A stretch of DNA of 64,000 bases, from assembly GCF_002994745.2 (NCBI RefSeq), contig NC_037092.1, forward strand, positions 8,050,501 through 8,114,500, read 5' to 3'. Source of the DNA: Rosa chinensis. Taxonomy: Eukaryota > Streptophyta > Magnoliopsida > Rosales > Rosaceae. Position numbers and translations under genes: made by a program. Shown here piece after piece: positions 37,501 to 49,256 of the stretch (position 1 is its first letter; the number at the start of each line of letters is the position of its first letter). A model generated the notes under the pieces. It saw only the letters and a list, made by a program, of their open reading frames with translations, was not told the origin of the DNA and did no database searches.

Positions 37501-40500
37501 TTGCATGTGGTTTTTTCCTTAAAAGTTTCTGGAAAATGGGGAAGGGACAAAAGTGCTGTGTCACACATATGGGCACACAAATGCACCTAAATAAGTTTTT
37601 GGATATTTTGATGTTATAGCTCAAACAATGGTCATACAAAATCAAAAAAATGTAAGCTTACTATTTAGGTTTGGTGTCTGCTTAGCTTTTGATTTTTGTT
37701 TTATTGTATAATTTAGTAATTTAGTACTAACTTTGACATAACACTCTAAAATCAGATGCTGCTTTCTGTAGATTCTTAACAGGCAACTCTCTGAGTGGAA
37801 GTGTACCAGACTCAATCTTCATAGATGGAAGCAATGTGTATGTGTCGTCATTTTGGATGCTTCATATTATTCCTTTTTCTCTATTCATATATGCAATTTA
37901 CTTTCTCATGTGTATATTATTACTCACTGGAATTCTAGGATATCATCACTTCTACCTTGTATCCTTTCTTTAAAAAGAGAGTAACCTTTACTATTTATGC
38001 TTTTATGCAGTGATCTTTCATACAATAACTTCACATGGCAAGGCCCTGAGCAACCTGCTTGTCTGGAGAACAAGTCAGAATACTCTCTAGTGAATTGTTA
38101 TGTAATTTTGCTGGTTTTTATCAATTTAACTGAGTTATTTGACCACTTTTCCTGTTATTAGGAATCTAAACCTGAACTTGTTTCGAAGCTCTTCATCAGA
38201 GACCAACTTGTAAGATACTATTTCTCTCTACCTGAGTTTGTTTCTGTTCTTTCCATTGTAAGTAAAGATGTTCAATATCTGTATGGTGTACAATCGTTGC
38301 TAACATATTTCACTCGCTCGTCACAGAAGGAGAGGTCTTCCGTGCTTGAAGAATTTGATTTGTCCTCGTTGTAAGCATATATTCTAATTGGCTTGAATTT
38401 TTCTTTTTGTTCAAATTGGCTAGAATGTCGTGCAATGCCCTACAAGCAAAACTAGCTATAAAATGGTAACCGATAAAGATTGTACACCCCAAAAAGTAAA
38501 TACTTCTTATTTTAAAGTCTTTCTGGCAAAAACAACCAATTCTGGCTCAAATAAGTTAATTCAGAGATAAATGTTGTGAAATTAATCGTACATACATAAA
38601 TTCTAACCGTTGTTTTTTCATTACTCGATTACCCAAAGTTGAGTTCAGATGCTCTCACTTATTATTCTTTTTGCTATATTATGCCAGATTCAACTTGTTT
38701 GCATGTAAATTGTGGTGGGAATGACATTACCGTCAAAGAAAATAAAGAAAGCATTTTGTATCTAGGAGATGGAGGAGTTGAAGGTGGCACTGCAGAGTAT
38801 TTCTTCAACGATGATCACGATTGGGGATTTAGTAGCACTGGAGACTTCTTGGATGACTATGATTTCCAAAATACACGTTACTCTGTATCTCTGGCATCTT
38901 TGAATCACTCTGAATTATATAGAACGGCACGCAGAGCTCCTATTTCAATCACTTATTTTCATTATTGCTTAGAAAATGGTGACTATACTCTAATTCTGCA
39001 CTTTGCAGAGATACAGTTTACAAATAACCAAACGTTTACAAGTCTTGGGAGGCGCATATTTGATATCTATATTCAGGTAGCTAGTTGCATTGTTAAAATT
39101 GTTTCTTTAAGGAGTAAAGAGATTTATTGTTGAGAACTTTGTCTCAGGATAAACTATGGTGTAAGGACTTCAATATTGAAGATCAGGCCAAGTTGGCTCA
39201 AACTCCAGTAGTAAAACAACATAATATCAGTGTGACAAATAATGTCTTAGAGATCCGATTCTATTTTGCGGGTAAAGGGACAACCAGGATTCCTGACAGT
39301 GGAGTTTACGGCCCCCTTGTCTCTGCAATTTCAGTGAAGTCTAGTGAGTCATTCAACTGCTTACAATGCATGTAAAGAAATGAATTTGCTTTTAATCCTT
39401 GTATGATAGTTTTGTATGTAGGCTCTAGTGAACCCTTCTCAACCTCTTTTACAATTTGCTGATCAGGTTTTCCATTATGAGTCATGATTCTCCTATTATC
39501 TTATTCTTGTAAGCTAACTTATAGTTCCACTGGCAGATTCCAAACCTTGCTCAAGTGGTGGAAATAAGGGAACTACTCAAATTGTCATTGGGGTTGTAAT
39601 AGGAGCACTATGCCTAGTATTTCTTGTTTTAGGAATCGTATGGTGGAGAGGCAACTTACCAGGAAAACTGGGCAGAAAGAAAGGTACTTGATCATTTGAA
39701 ATGTTCCATATTGAGATTCATGGAGTCCTTCCACTAGTAGTGAAATGAAAGGGAAAACAGAATTTAACAATTGCACTTCTTGAGTTCTCAAGCAAGAAGT
39801 TATATTGATTACATGACACTAATTGGCTTACTCCATTTTTTGTGCCTCCATGGTGACAGATGGAAAAGAATCTGATACCCAGATGGGGAATTTCACCTTA
39901 AAACAACTACAAGCTGCCACAAACGACTTTGATTACAGTAACAAAATTGGAGAAGGTGGTTTTGGTCCTGTGTACAAGGTACTTTGGTTATGTATACATT
40001 GACCTTTTTGTTCTATTATAGATCTCCCTTTTTGCATTGGCATACATAATTCTGAATAGGAGTTGTGATACAGGGTCAATTGCCTGATGGTACGGTGATA
40101 GCAGTGAAGCAGCTTTCCTCTAAATCAAGGCAAGGAAATCGTGAATTTTTAAATGAGATGGGCATGATATCTTGTTTACAACACCCGAATCTTGTGAAAC
40201 TTCATGGATGCTGTATCGAAGGAGGTCAGTTATTGCTGGTCTACGAGTACTTGGAGAACAATAACCTTGCTCGAGCTTTGTTTGGTGAGTATTAGTTTAT
40301 GCTGTTAGTTTTTAAACTGTATAAGTACAAAAGTGAATTAAGATGCAACTGATCAATAACCTAAAGTGTAAAGCCTTGAGTTGTATACGTTTCTGGTTTT
40401 CTGTATTTTGGTTTCTTTCTGTGTACTCTCTAAGTACTTGAGTTTTGTTTTATTTTGGAAATTTGTTGGCCTGTTTATTTCTAGAAAGAAAGAAAGAAAA

Positions 40501-41541
40501 GAAAAAAAAAAGGTCAAACTAAGCATCATTTTCTTGAATGTTTTGTAGGTCGAGACACTCAGATCAAAATGGACTGGCCAACAAGGCGTAAGATTTGTAT
40601 TGGGATAGCAAGAGGACTTGCTTTTCTTCATGAAGAATCTGTACTAAAAATTGTTCACCGGGACATCAAAGCAACTAATGTGCTGCTTGATGTGGACTTA
40701 AACCCTAAAATATCTGACTTTGGACTAGCAAAGCTTGATGAAGAGGAGAAGACGCACATAAGCACCCGAGTTGCTGGGACCATGTCAGTTTCCCTGTCCT
40801 TATTTAAATTGACTTGTTGCTGTTTTACCATGCTTACCATAATGTCTAGCTAAGTTGACAATTTTTTTATAGCTGAGTAACAAATTTTGTCATCTTGATT
40901 TGCAGAGGGTACATGGCACCGGAATATGCACTATGGGGTCACCTCACCTACAAAGCAGATGTTTACAGTTTTGGAGTAGTGGCTCTGGAACTTATTAGTG
41001 GGAAGAACAACAATGCTTATATACCGAGTGATGATTGCGTTTGTCTTCTAGATTGGGTACTTTTACCATTTCCATATGCTGATTATATATTGCATTATGG
41101 TTGTTATCATTGTTAGTAAGTAATTCAGAGTGCAACTGCAATAAACATGTGCAGGCTTGTCATTTGCAACAATCTGGAAATTTGTTGGAGCTAGTTGATG
41201 AGAAGTTAGGGTCCGAGTTTGACAAAAAGGAAGCAGAGATCATGATCAAAGTAGCTCTGATATGTACAAACGCCTCTGCTTCACTTAGGCCTAGCATGTC
41301 TGAGGTGGTCAAAATGCTTGAAGGACAAATAGCCGTTCCGGACGTGATCCCTGAACCGAGTAGCTACCGGGAGGATTTGAGGTTTAAGGCCATGAGAGAC
41401 CTCCATCGGCAGAGGGAAACTGACAGTTCAACTATGAGCCAAACACAAATGACAGTCCAAACATTCTGCTCCACCTCTAGCACATCTGGCATTGACTCCT
41501 GTGAAATCAACCCAGAATCCGTACCCCCTTCCGAGAAGTGA
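34561..41541 (+). CDS. LRR-malectin receptor kinase, copy 4 (complete)
   Basis: Exons: 34561-34666, 35151-35316, 35840-35911, 36016-36084, 36166-36237, 36344-36415, 36534-36605, 36691-36762, 36888-36959, 37061-37132, 37225-37296, 37386-37454, 37772-37837, 38011-38073, 38162-38209, 38327-38370, 38688-39076, 39148-39343, 39537-39683, 39860-39978, 40074-40284, 40549-40783, 40906-41056, 41155-41541. Exon lengths are identical to copy 2, giving 1013 aa. Kinase motifs are intact ([31 protein letters not shown]). Two points differ: the N-cap reads [11 protein letters not shown] where copies 2 and 3 read ECQCN(N/S)TVCHV, so two cysteines are lost, and the malectin region has KLWCKDF in place of KLWWKDF. 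The exon 18 donor follows TCTA, which changes one Asp to Asn. Confidence 0.92.
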
Positions 41542-41957
41542 GAATTCTATAGTAAATGTATCTGCAGAGTAGCAGTTCCATTTCCATAGTAATTTCTTTC
41601 TGTATATATGTTCCCTCTTGGTTCTGTTATTTGGTTATTCTTTTAGGGATTAGAGAATACTTATTACCGGCCTTCTCTCCTTCGATTGGTTCGATGTATA
41701 CAGCTTGATGGTTCTATAAAGTTGACATTGCTATTTGATATACAGGGGTTGTTGATCAATTGACAGCCCTGATGTTTGACTCCATAGCAAACGATACCTA
41801 GGAATAGTGAATAATGAGGTTCCGTATTTGTTGTAAGCTCTGCTAGTGTTGCCTACATTGAACACCAAGTTACTGTGGGTCAGTGAATGGGCTTCATGTA
41901 AGCCTAATATTCGGTTGGGCCAACCACGTTGTAGTATTTTCTCTTTTCATCAGATAT
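41542..41957. other. 3' flank of copy 4
   Basis: The first ~300 bases match the 3' flanks of copies 2 and 3. The similarity stops near 41850, which marks the end of the duplicated unit. No gene is seen up to the start of the RRP12-like pseudogene. Confidence 0.6.
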
Positions 41958-42285
41958 AGAATGTTTCATGGATTTGAAATGTGAACCGGAAAGTTCTAGA
42001 GATCTTTTTCTCAAGAGGGAACTTCTGATCGAGTTTTCTGTTTTGCTCTTGCCTGGTTTGAAGGCTGAAGAGGTTGATGTGTTATTCAATACACTAAAGC
42101 TTGCATTAGAGGACAAGAAAGGTTTATCCTGAGAGAAGCTATACAAAACTACAAAAGTCTTTCGATAGTTCTTAGGCATGGTGATGGTTGTCTTGAACGT
42201 ACGGAATCCCTAAGATTTTATTCTACTTGTGATGAAGCGCGGCCTCAATGCCCTTCAGCGAAACAACATAGGCTTGAGTGCTTGT

Positions 42286-42772
42286 TAGGGATGGCAATGG
42301 GGAGGGTTGGGTAAGGGGATTAAATTACCATCCTCATACCCGACTTCATTCCTCATCCCCTTACCCACCCCAATCCCCGTAATAAGAAACTGGGGATTCC
42401 CCGTCCTAGTCCCTATTGGGGATTAGGTCCCTGTACCCGCTCCAATCCCCGTTAACAATATTACTAATTTATTATATAAAAATTCATACAAATAATTATT
42501 GATTGTAAAGTATGAAGTTAAAATCAAACATCAACATAAAATAAATTCTTTATTTCAATCAAACAAAAACAAATATAAGTCTCGCTTAAAAAAGAACAAT
42601 AAAAGTCTGCATTCGACAAAAAAATTCCACAATCAACTGCTTAGTGTAACCTAACAACTTACTCATTCACTCCAACACGGTGAATTGAATAATATCAAAA
42701 ATATATTGACAGAATTTAAATATTGACAAAAAGATGAAGTTTACATAGATATATATTTATAAATAATATCAA

Positions 42773-42812
<40 letters not shown>

Positions 42813-42992
42813 TAATTCTTATTGGGTGGGTATGGGGATGGGGATCAAAATATCATCCCCACCCCGTACCCGATTTCAGAATTCTAATATTGGGGATCCC
42901 CATCCCTGTTACCCGATTTTCCCCAAATTTATCCCCATTATGGTCGAATACCCGATAGGTACCCTACCCTATGGGGATTATTGCCATCCCTA
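42286..42992. mobile_element. hAT MITE with TAGGGATGGCAAT ends
   Basis: The 8-bp duplication GTGCTTGT lies on both sides (42278-42285 and 42993-43000). The ends are inverted, TAGGGATGGCAAT and ATTGCCATCCCTA, and the inverted similarity continues over G/C-rich words (GGGGATTGGGG type) on both flanks. The centre is AT-rich with a (TA)n run near 42776-42808. There is no coding sequence. Confidence 0.88.
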
Positions 42993-43004
42993 GTGCTTGT
43001 ACTT

Positions 43005-43461
43005 TGTGGAAAGATCTCACATTAGAAAAGTGACAAATAAAATATAACTTATAAGTGAATGTATCTCACCCAATTGGACCGAGGCCTTTTGTGATTAAAA
43101 CCCAACACCTAACGGGTGGAAGTTGGGACAGTATCGGTACAATGGTAGACCACGGGCCACGCTTGTCGCTGTTTAACATGGTATCAGAGCGGGTCCTTCT
43201 CCAATTGCGTCTCCACGTAGGCATGTATCATGAGCCCAAATTGGGGTTCCTTGTATTGCCATCGAAATTACCAAGTGTCCAATGTGGGCTTTGGATCTCA
43301 CATTGGAAAAGTGACAAATAAAATATAACTTATAAGTGGGTGGATCTCACCTAATTGGACCGAGACATTTTGTGATTAAAACCCAACATCTAACGGGTGG
43401 TTAAGTTGGGACAGTATCGGTACAATGGTGGATCGCGGGCTACGCTTGTCGCTGTTTAACA
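43005..43461 (+). mobile_element. TRIM-type miniature LTR retrotransposon
   Basis: Two direct repeats of about 175 bp, 43005-43178 and 43283-43461, share ATCTCACATT, GTGACAAATAAAATATAAC, GGGACAGTATCGGTACAATG and end in GTTTAACA. Directly after the first one is TGGTATCAGAGC (43179-43190), a primer-binding site complementary to initiator-Met tRNA. The internal part is only about 100 bp, so no proteins are encoded. This is the structure of a TRIM. I could not confirm a 5-bp target duplication. Confidence 0.82.
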
Positions 43462-44251
43462 GGCACCACACTTCTCTCCTGGAAGACATAATTCTTGCAC
43501 TTAATAACACAAAGTACAAGAATGATATTCTTGTCCAAATTTGCTATGCTTCTGGGAACGAGAACCTGCATAAGTTTTTTAAGGTGGCCGGTAGCTGAAG
43601 GCCTGGATAGCAATATGATGAGTGCTACGTTTTATGGGTTAGCTCGTTTGACTCTTGAGTTTCCTGACCTTGTTTCAACTGCCACCAGAGCGAAGAGATT
43701 AAAGCTACTTTAGGTTTCTTGGAGATCTTGGTGGTTGATTCACCATCTGTAGTGTTGCAATTGCATGCAAAAAGCATTTGTGGAAGACGTGCTGATTTGT
43801 CATAAGCATAGTAATACCCATTCCAAAGTCACGGTCAAGAACCTCCTAGCAATGCTTGTTGAGAAATGTTGGGATACTATTTTGGCTGTCATGACCCACG
43901 AGCACACGGAACTGCTTGCCAACATAAGAACGATGGAGGAGCATACTATATTGGGTTCTGATTCTCGCTTCCACAGAGGGATCATATGGAGATATTTCCC
44001 GATTCAGATGAAGATACTGTTGATGCCAAAACAGTCTCATCACGAATCAAGAGTGAAGACTGAAGATCTCAACTTGTAACACAGAATTTGGAAAATTCTA
44101 TAATACATACTTGTATGTCATACATACATTTACAAATATGACAATAAATTTATTGTTAGAATGGTAACGTGAGTCATATTTTGTGTAATCTAAGTTCTAT
44201 TAATATGATTATACCACCTACGACATTGTTACAAGTTTTTTAACAAATTCA

Positions 44252-44402
44252 TTATCAATGTTGTAGTTTTTGTTTAATTATATGGAAACAGTGTAAATGA
44301 ATACGGTAACTTTATTCTCAATGTTGTAATTTTTATTTAATTATATGGAAATAGTGTAAATGAATAAAATAACTTTATTCTCAATGTATAATTTTTGTTT
44401 AA
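44252..44402. repeat. 63-bp tandem repeat, about 2.4 units
   Basis: Units begin near 44252, 44312 and 44375 with (T)TCTCAATGTTGTAATTTT or a close variant and contain AATTATATGGAAA and GTGTAAATGAATA. The array is AT-rich, non-coding and imperfect. Confidence 0.75.
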
Positions 44403-44543
44403 GTAGATGTAAAATAAGTGTATGATAAACATTATAGTACCTGCAGTACTTCCATTATCTATTGTGAAGTTACCATACCTAACAGACAACACTCACATAA
44501 TTTTTTAGTTGTATATTCTGAAATTTACAGTGATTTACCATAT

Positions 44544-44955
44544 GCCTTCTCAGGTAAGGATATCCATACCTTAGCTAAGGAACAAATTTCCATATTTTGA
44601 TCACTTTTCGATCGTATATTCACATCTTAACCGTTCAGTTTTTAGGTCCTAATGTATAGATTATTTCTGCAAATTTTCAGCTAAATTGATGATCGTTAAG
44701 GTATCGAACTTGATTAAATCAATGAACAATACCGAATCTGTCCAACTCGAACCGTTTGTGTTCATAACTATAACTTGCAATTTGAATGCCTTGACGATCA
44801 TTACTTTAGCTGAAAATTTGTAGAAGTAATCTATACATTATGACTTAAAAACTGAACGGTTAAGATGTGAATATGCGATAAAAAAGTGGTTAAAATATAG
44901 AAATCCGTTCCATAAGCTAAGGTAAGGAACTAAGAATATCCTTAGCAGAGAAGGC
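44544..44955. mobile_element. Palindromic MITE A
   Basis: The two halves are inverted copies. The left arm has GCCTTCTC...GGTAAGGATATCC and ACATCTTAACCGTTCAGTTT, the right arm the reverse complement, closing in GAGAAGGC. The arms are about 170 bp with a loop near 44720-44790. It shares its arm sequence with the MITE at 49255-49657. No coding sequence. Confidence 0.75.
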
Positions 44956-44970
44956 CTATATATAAAGGCC

Positions 44971-45125
44971 TGCTCACCTAAGGGGCAGTTTTTAAAGGTC
45001 TGTGAGGGACAAGTAAATCTGACGGCTGAAAATGAATGCACAGTTTTAAGTTATTATAATTTCTACTTTTATATTTAATACATGTGATTAAGATGCATTT
45101 GTCCCTCACAGTTCCTTAGGTGAGC
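44971..45125. mobile_element. Short MITE with TGCTCACCTAAGG ends
   Basis: Inverted ends TGCTCACCTAAGG and CCTTAGGTGAGCA, each followed by CTGTGAGGGACAA or its complement. The right half recurs in inverted orientation at 45925-46010, so the two arms enclose everything between them. Confidence 0.65.
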
Positions 45126-45127
45126 AA

Positions 45128-45128
<1 letters not shown>

Positions 45129-45178
<50 letters not shown>
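45129..45178. repeat. (TA)n microsatellite
   Basis: An uninterrupted TA run of about 50 bases between the short MITE and the first GC-rich element. Confidence 0.95.
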
Positions 45179-45181
<3 letters not shown>

Positions 45182-45512
45182 GCCCGTTCCAAAGCGGACG
45201 TCCGCACTTTGCTGAAATGGGGACGGTGACGCAGCGGAGGCGTTTCAGGCGGCGACGGCGGCGCGCGGCTTGCAGGAGGGAGGCATCTCGAACGGTTCTG
45301 GGCAGTGTTCGTGTTCGAGGTCGGAGGAGGTCGGGGTTGCAGGTTCTGGGCAGCTCTGCAACGATGTCGCCGGTGACTCCACCGACTACAGACCTCTCCG
45401 CCCGACCCCTGGCGTCCTTCTGGTAACCCCCGCCGCTCTGTTGAGCCCCGAACCGAGCTGCAGCATCGCCGTTCGCACTTTAGCGAAAGTGCGGACGTCC
45501 TCTTTAGAACAG

Positions 45513-45516
<4 letters not shown>
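45179..45516. mobile_element. GC-rich MITE, copy A
   Basis: Inverted ends: CAGGCCCGTTCCAAAGCGG on the left and, reverse-complemented, CAGAGCTGTTCTAAAGAGG on the right, both followed by ACGTCCGCACTTT. The interior is very GC-rich against an AT-rich neighbourhood. It is flanked by (TA)n and (GT)n. Open frames across it on both strands run into the microsatellites and do not look like genes. Confidence 0.75.

Positions 45517-45589
<73 letters not shown>
45517..45589. repeat. (GT)n microsatellite
   Basis: A GT run of about 70 bases between the two GC-rich copies. Confidence 0.95.
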
Positions 45590-45590
<1 letters not shown>

Positions 45591-45883
45591 AGGTCCTTTC
45601 CAAAGTGGACGTTCACACTTTGCTAAAGTGCGGAAGGCGTTCCAGGCGGTGACTGCGGCTCAGGGCTTGGCGGACGGTTCTGGGCAGCGTTCGAGGTCGG
45701 AGTTGCAGGTTTCTGGGCAGCGCTGCAACCATGTCGCCGGCGACTCCACCGACTACAGATCGGTCCGTCCGACCCCTGGCATCCGTCCGGCAAGCCCCGC
45801 CTCTCCATCGCGCCCCAAGCCGAGCTGCAGCGTCGACGTCCGCACTTTAACAACAGTGCGGACGTCCTCTTTGGAACCGCTTC

Positions 45884-45884
<1 letters not shown>
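45590..45884. mobile_element. GC-rich MITE, copy B
   Basis: Same orientation and order of words as copy A (CAGGTCCTTTCCAAAGTGG, GACGGTTCTGGGCAG, GTCGCCGGCGACTCCACCG, CGACCCCTGGC, GTGCGGACGTCCTCTTT) with internal deletions. It is followed by a short (GT)n and (TA)n run. Confidence 0.75.
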
Positions 45885-45914
<30 letters not shown>

Positions 45915-46008
45915 CATACGGATTTGCTCACCTAAGAGACTGTGAGGGACAAATGCATCTTAACCACATGTATTAAATATAAAAGTAGAAATTATAATAA
46001 CTTAAAAC

Positions 46009-46040
<32 letters not shown>

Positions 46041-46041
46041 C

Positions 46042-46215
46042 AACCCCCTTCCAATGAGGGATCCCTATTTTTTGCCAACTTGAGGGATAGGCTCCCAACC
46101 CTTGGATCTGTTTTAATAAGGCTCGACTGCTGAGATTAAGTCCAGCATTTTCACTCTTTTTCTAAGCCTCCAACTCGTGAACTCGGGTCCGTTCTCAAAT
46201 TCCCAATTTCTTCTC

Positions 46216-46262
<47 letters not shown>

Positions 46263-49192
46263 CAGATAATTCACTCGATTTGCATGTCAAGCATATCTCT
46301 TGCATAAACTTCTCTAGAAATCAGGTGGGTTTTCAATTCAATTGCAGCAATTTCCAAGGAAATAGTCCATCAATCCAGAGCAATCCCACCGCCATTGATT
46401 GGAAGAGATGTTGTCGGAGCTGCATGGATAGAGTCCTGGAAGACTCTTGCTTTTCTATTTCAAGCTATCTAGTTATATAAACATGCATAGCCTATGTTTG
46501 TGCCCTACCCTCTTATTTGTTCCTAAAGTGTATATCTTCTCTCTTTGTTTTTGTTGATATGATGTTGGGCTATGCAAATTGAAGTTCAAAAACAATAGCT
46601 ATAATCTCTTTCTTACTGATTGAATAGAAAATTGAAGTTCACATACTTGCATTTTGGTTTAGTCTAATCTGCGTGTTTGCTTGTATACAGATTGAAACTT
46701 TCACATAAGGGTTTTTGTACTGGTGCAGCTGCTAAAGTTTCCAGCTCCAATGGTATTTTGTTTATTGAATTTGTACTTGTTATTTTGTTTCATGGATTTT
46801 AGCTATTGGTTGTTGGACTGGAAGTTAGTGTTCTATACTACACATTAGTAAGCTGCAAGAATTGTAATATTGTTTCGTGGTTGGGGATTTGATAGTTCTT
46901 TTTAAACTGCAGATCATGTGGGGCAGCATAAATCTTCAAATAAAAGCTAACCTTATGACATTGCTATTGTTGGATGTGGCCCTTGCTTGTTCCTTGGATA
47001 GGTTGTCTTTTGTGTATGTTTTCGTCACTTTGGTTATTTTGTGTGTTGTGTAGTTTATTGTGTTAGATTTGGCAGGCAAGTTGTTCTAATAATCTAGTTG
47101 TATTTTAGCTTGAGAGTGATGTTTACTGATTGTACAAGGAATGACTCATATATATATCAAATTATTGCAATTTTGTAACACCTTAAAGTAGTCAAATTGT
47201 CTAATAATAACTTATCACTCCTATGTCTGATGTAAAAGTTTTGAGATTACTGTCAGCCCAGAATTTGAGTACTTTGTAATGCAAAGTTTGTGCTTTCTTA
47301 GTCTAATCCAAAATTACATGTTGGAATAATTGGGTACTCTGTATTGAATCCTTAAAGCAGGTGAGACTTCGGCAAATCCTTTTCATGCGTGCTCAAGAGG
47401 ATGGAGAAGCCAGGCCAAAGACCTTAGCTCAGTGATCAAGCATGCACATGTCGGTGATGAAGGCAGGGACACCCCTTACCATTGATGTTGTCACTATCAG
47501 TTTTCCTATTTGTTGTATCAATACAATTCATGTTTCTTTATTGTGCAATTTTAGTCTCTTGCTGGCCTCAAAATGGCTATTAATGCTCATTATCAAATGT
47601 TACTCTGTAGTTGAGATTGGAAAGTAATTGGTGTTCTGAACTGGTGTATGTATTTTAAAAACTTATGAGAATGTATATGTGATCATTTCTAATTGTCAAT
47701 TGGATTGCATTTCTGAAAACTATGAGGATGTATCTACAAACATTTGCAAGCAAGCAAGCATATATAGCATATGCAGGGATATAAAACAGATGTAGGGACT
47801 AGAAGCAATATAATCAATCAGTTTGTTGAATAACAACCACAGGCCACCTTCTTCAACTACTTAATTACACATCTGCATTACATCATTGTGATATCTTTTG
47901 GATAACAAGCATCGCAGAGTTACTACTGAAAAGAAAACTCCTCTCGATCAAGCACAGCAGAATTACTGGACTATTCCAGACCTAGCTTTCAAAAGCAAAA
48001 AGCAAATACTAGCAGCAGCTAATCAAGCACAGCATGTCTCCTATGGCTCTCCAAAATTACTGCTGAAAAGAAAACTCCTCTCGATCAAGCACAGCAGCAG
48101 CTAATCATCCTGACCACAACATGTACATGGGAAAAAGGAAGGTAATAATTCTTTGAGAAAAAATTTCAGACTCTATGTATGGTATAGAGAGGTATTAATA
48201 TTACCTGTGATGAATAACTATCATTGTCTATGTCATCTCCACTAAAATTTTCATTTGTGTCAACATCAGCGGATCTAAAAGAGCCAAATAAATATATTTA
48301 GTGACACACTAACCATTAGTCTCTAATTGCACAGGTACTGACATCTCAGTAGTTTCATTTTCCATAGGGATTACAGACATCTCATTTGCTGCCATTTCTT
48401 GAACAACAACAATAATATAGAAGTTAAAGCTATCTCCACTAACCAAAGACAATCAAATTCAAACAAAATAGATTTTCCCTTTTCAGAAGCAAACCAAATA
48501 CAACAAACACACAAACAGACTAAATACACACAATTAAGAACCCTTAGAACACATACAGTCAATAGTTTAACAAAATCAAATTAATGTTATTGCAAGGCTA
48601 TGATGACATAAAGGGTAATAAAAGTAAATTACTATCTTGATCTTTTGGTGCTTTCAATTGTCAGACAAGAATATAACCTATTGCTATGATGTTATTGACT
48701 GTAATATAACCCATTTCAATTTAGTCAAATTAATGACCATTCTTCACACGTGCTTCAGAAATCAATAATTTAGAGATGAACAAACAATGAACAATCAAAA
48801 GCTTCAGAAAACAAGGCCTCTTATATACGAAATTGGAAACAAAGAAATTGAAAACTCTTATTATGAGAGAAGAAGAATCATACCTTATTTGTCTACCAAA
48901 TAAGAAACAGGAAACCATGGACAATTGTTTCTTCGACCTATCTCTTTGTAAGCGGGAACTTGGGTTTTCTCGAACTCTTGTTTCGCACTCTTTTCGTCTG
49001 CAAGCTCCAAATAGGAAGAGAAGAAATTGAGAACATGGAAGGGGGCTGAATGGGTCGAATTCGGGGAGGTATTAGAAAAGGGTGAAAAGGCTGGACTTAA
49101 TCTCAGCCATCGAGCCTCATTAAAACAGATCCAAGGGTTAGGAGCCTATCCCTCAAGTTGGCAAAAAATAGGGATCCCTCATTGGAAGGGGG

Positions 49193-49193
<1 letters not shown>
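46042..49193. mobile_element. 3.15-kb element with ~150-bp terminal inverted repeats (MULE-like)
   Basis: 46042-46195 is an inverted copy of 49040-49193, with shared words CCCCCTTCCAATGAGGGATC, TTTTTTGCCAACTTGAGGGA, TTGGATCTGTTTTAAT and GAGATTAAGTCCAGC. Both ends abut (TA)n. There is no intact transposase. Inside is a CT microsatellite at 46217-46260, an imperfect 40-bp direct repeat (about 47925 and 48062, core AAAGAAAACTCCTCTCGATC), and on the minus strand near 48200-48400 short acidic frames (MAANEMSVIPMENETTEMS; DVDTNENFSGDDIDNDSYSS) that look like the N-terminal exons of a transposase or captured gene. Long TIRs favour MULE; the target duplication is hidden in (TA)n. Confidence 0.75.

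Positions 49194-49254
<61 letters not shown>
49194..49254. repeat. (TA)n microsatellite
   Basis: A TA run of about 60 bases joining the 3.15-kb element to the next MITE. Confidence 0.95.

Positions 49255-49256
<2 letters not shown>

Larger units (their letters stand above)
41958..44079 (+). pseudogene. RRP12: RRP12-like (ribosomal RNA processing, ARM repeat) pseudogene
   Basis: Four pieces read in the order of a plant RRP12-like protein, which by family knowledge acts in pre-rRNA processing and ribosome export. They are ESSRDLFLKRELLIEF with PGLKAEEVDVLFNTLKLAL (41990-42130), LRHGDGCLERTESLRFY with HRLECL (42172-42285), SLLEDIILALNN with DILVQICYASGNENLHKFF (43468-43590), and GLARLTLEFPDLVSTA then KVTVKNLLAMLVEKC and ELLANIRTMEE (43630-43950). 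The frame is broken by stops (at GLS-stop near 42128 and GS-stop near 43596) and shifts, and the middle is split by a hAT MITE and a TRIM. No introns are evident, so it could be a processed copy. The identification is from memory of the family. Confidence 0.65.

Noticed and set aside
43138..43200. Full-length LTR retrotransposon with gag-pol
   Set aside because: Only about 100 bp separate the two LTRs and there is no coding sequence.
43005..43461. Cassandra-type TRIM carrying a 5S rRNA sequence
   Set aside because: I found no 5S promoter boxes in the repeats, so only a general TRIM call is supported.
45106..45626. Long open frames on both strands rich in Thr-His, Cys-Val or Tyr-Ile
   Set aside because: They are translations of (GT)n and (TA)n microsatellites joined to a GC-rich MITE; both strands are open at once and nothing looks like a protein.
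47919..48100. CRISPR-like or regulatory repeat array
   Set aside because: Only two imperfect copies are present in a plant transposon; no spacing pattern.
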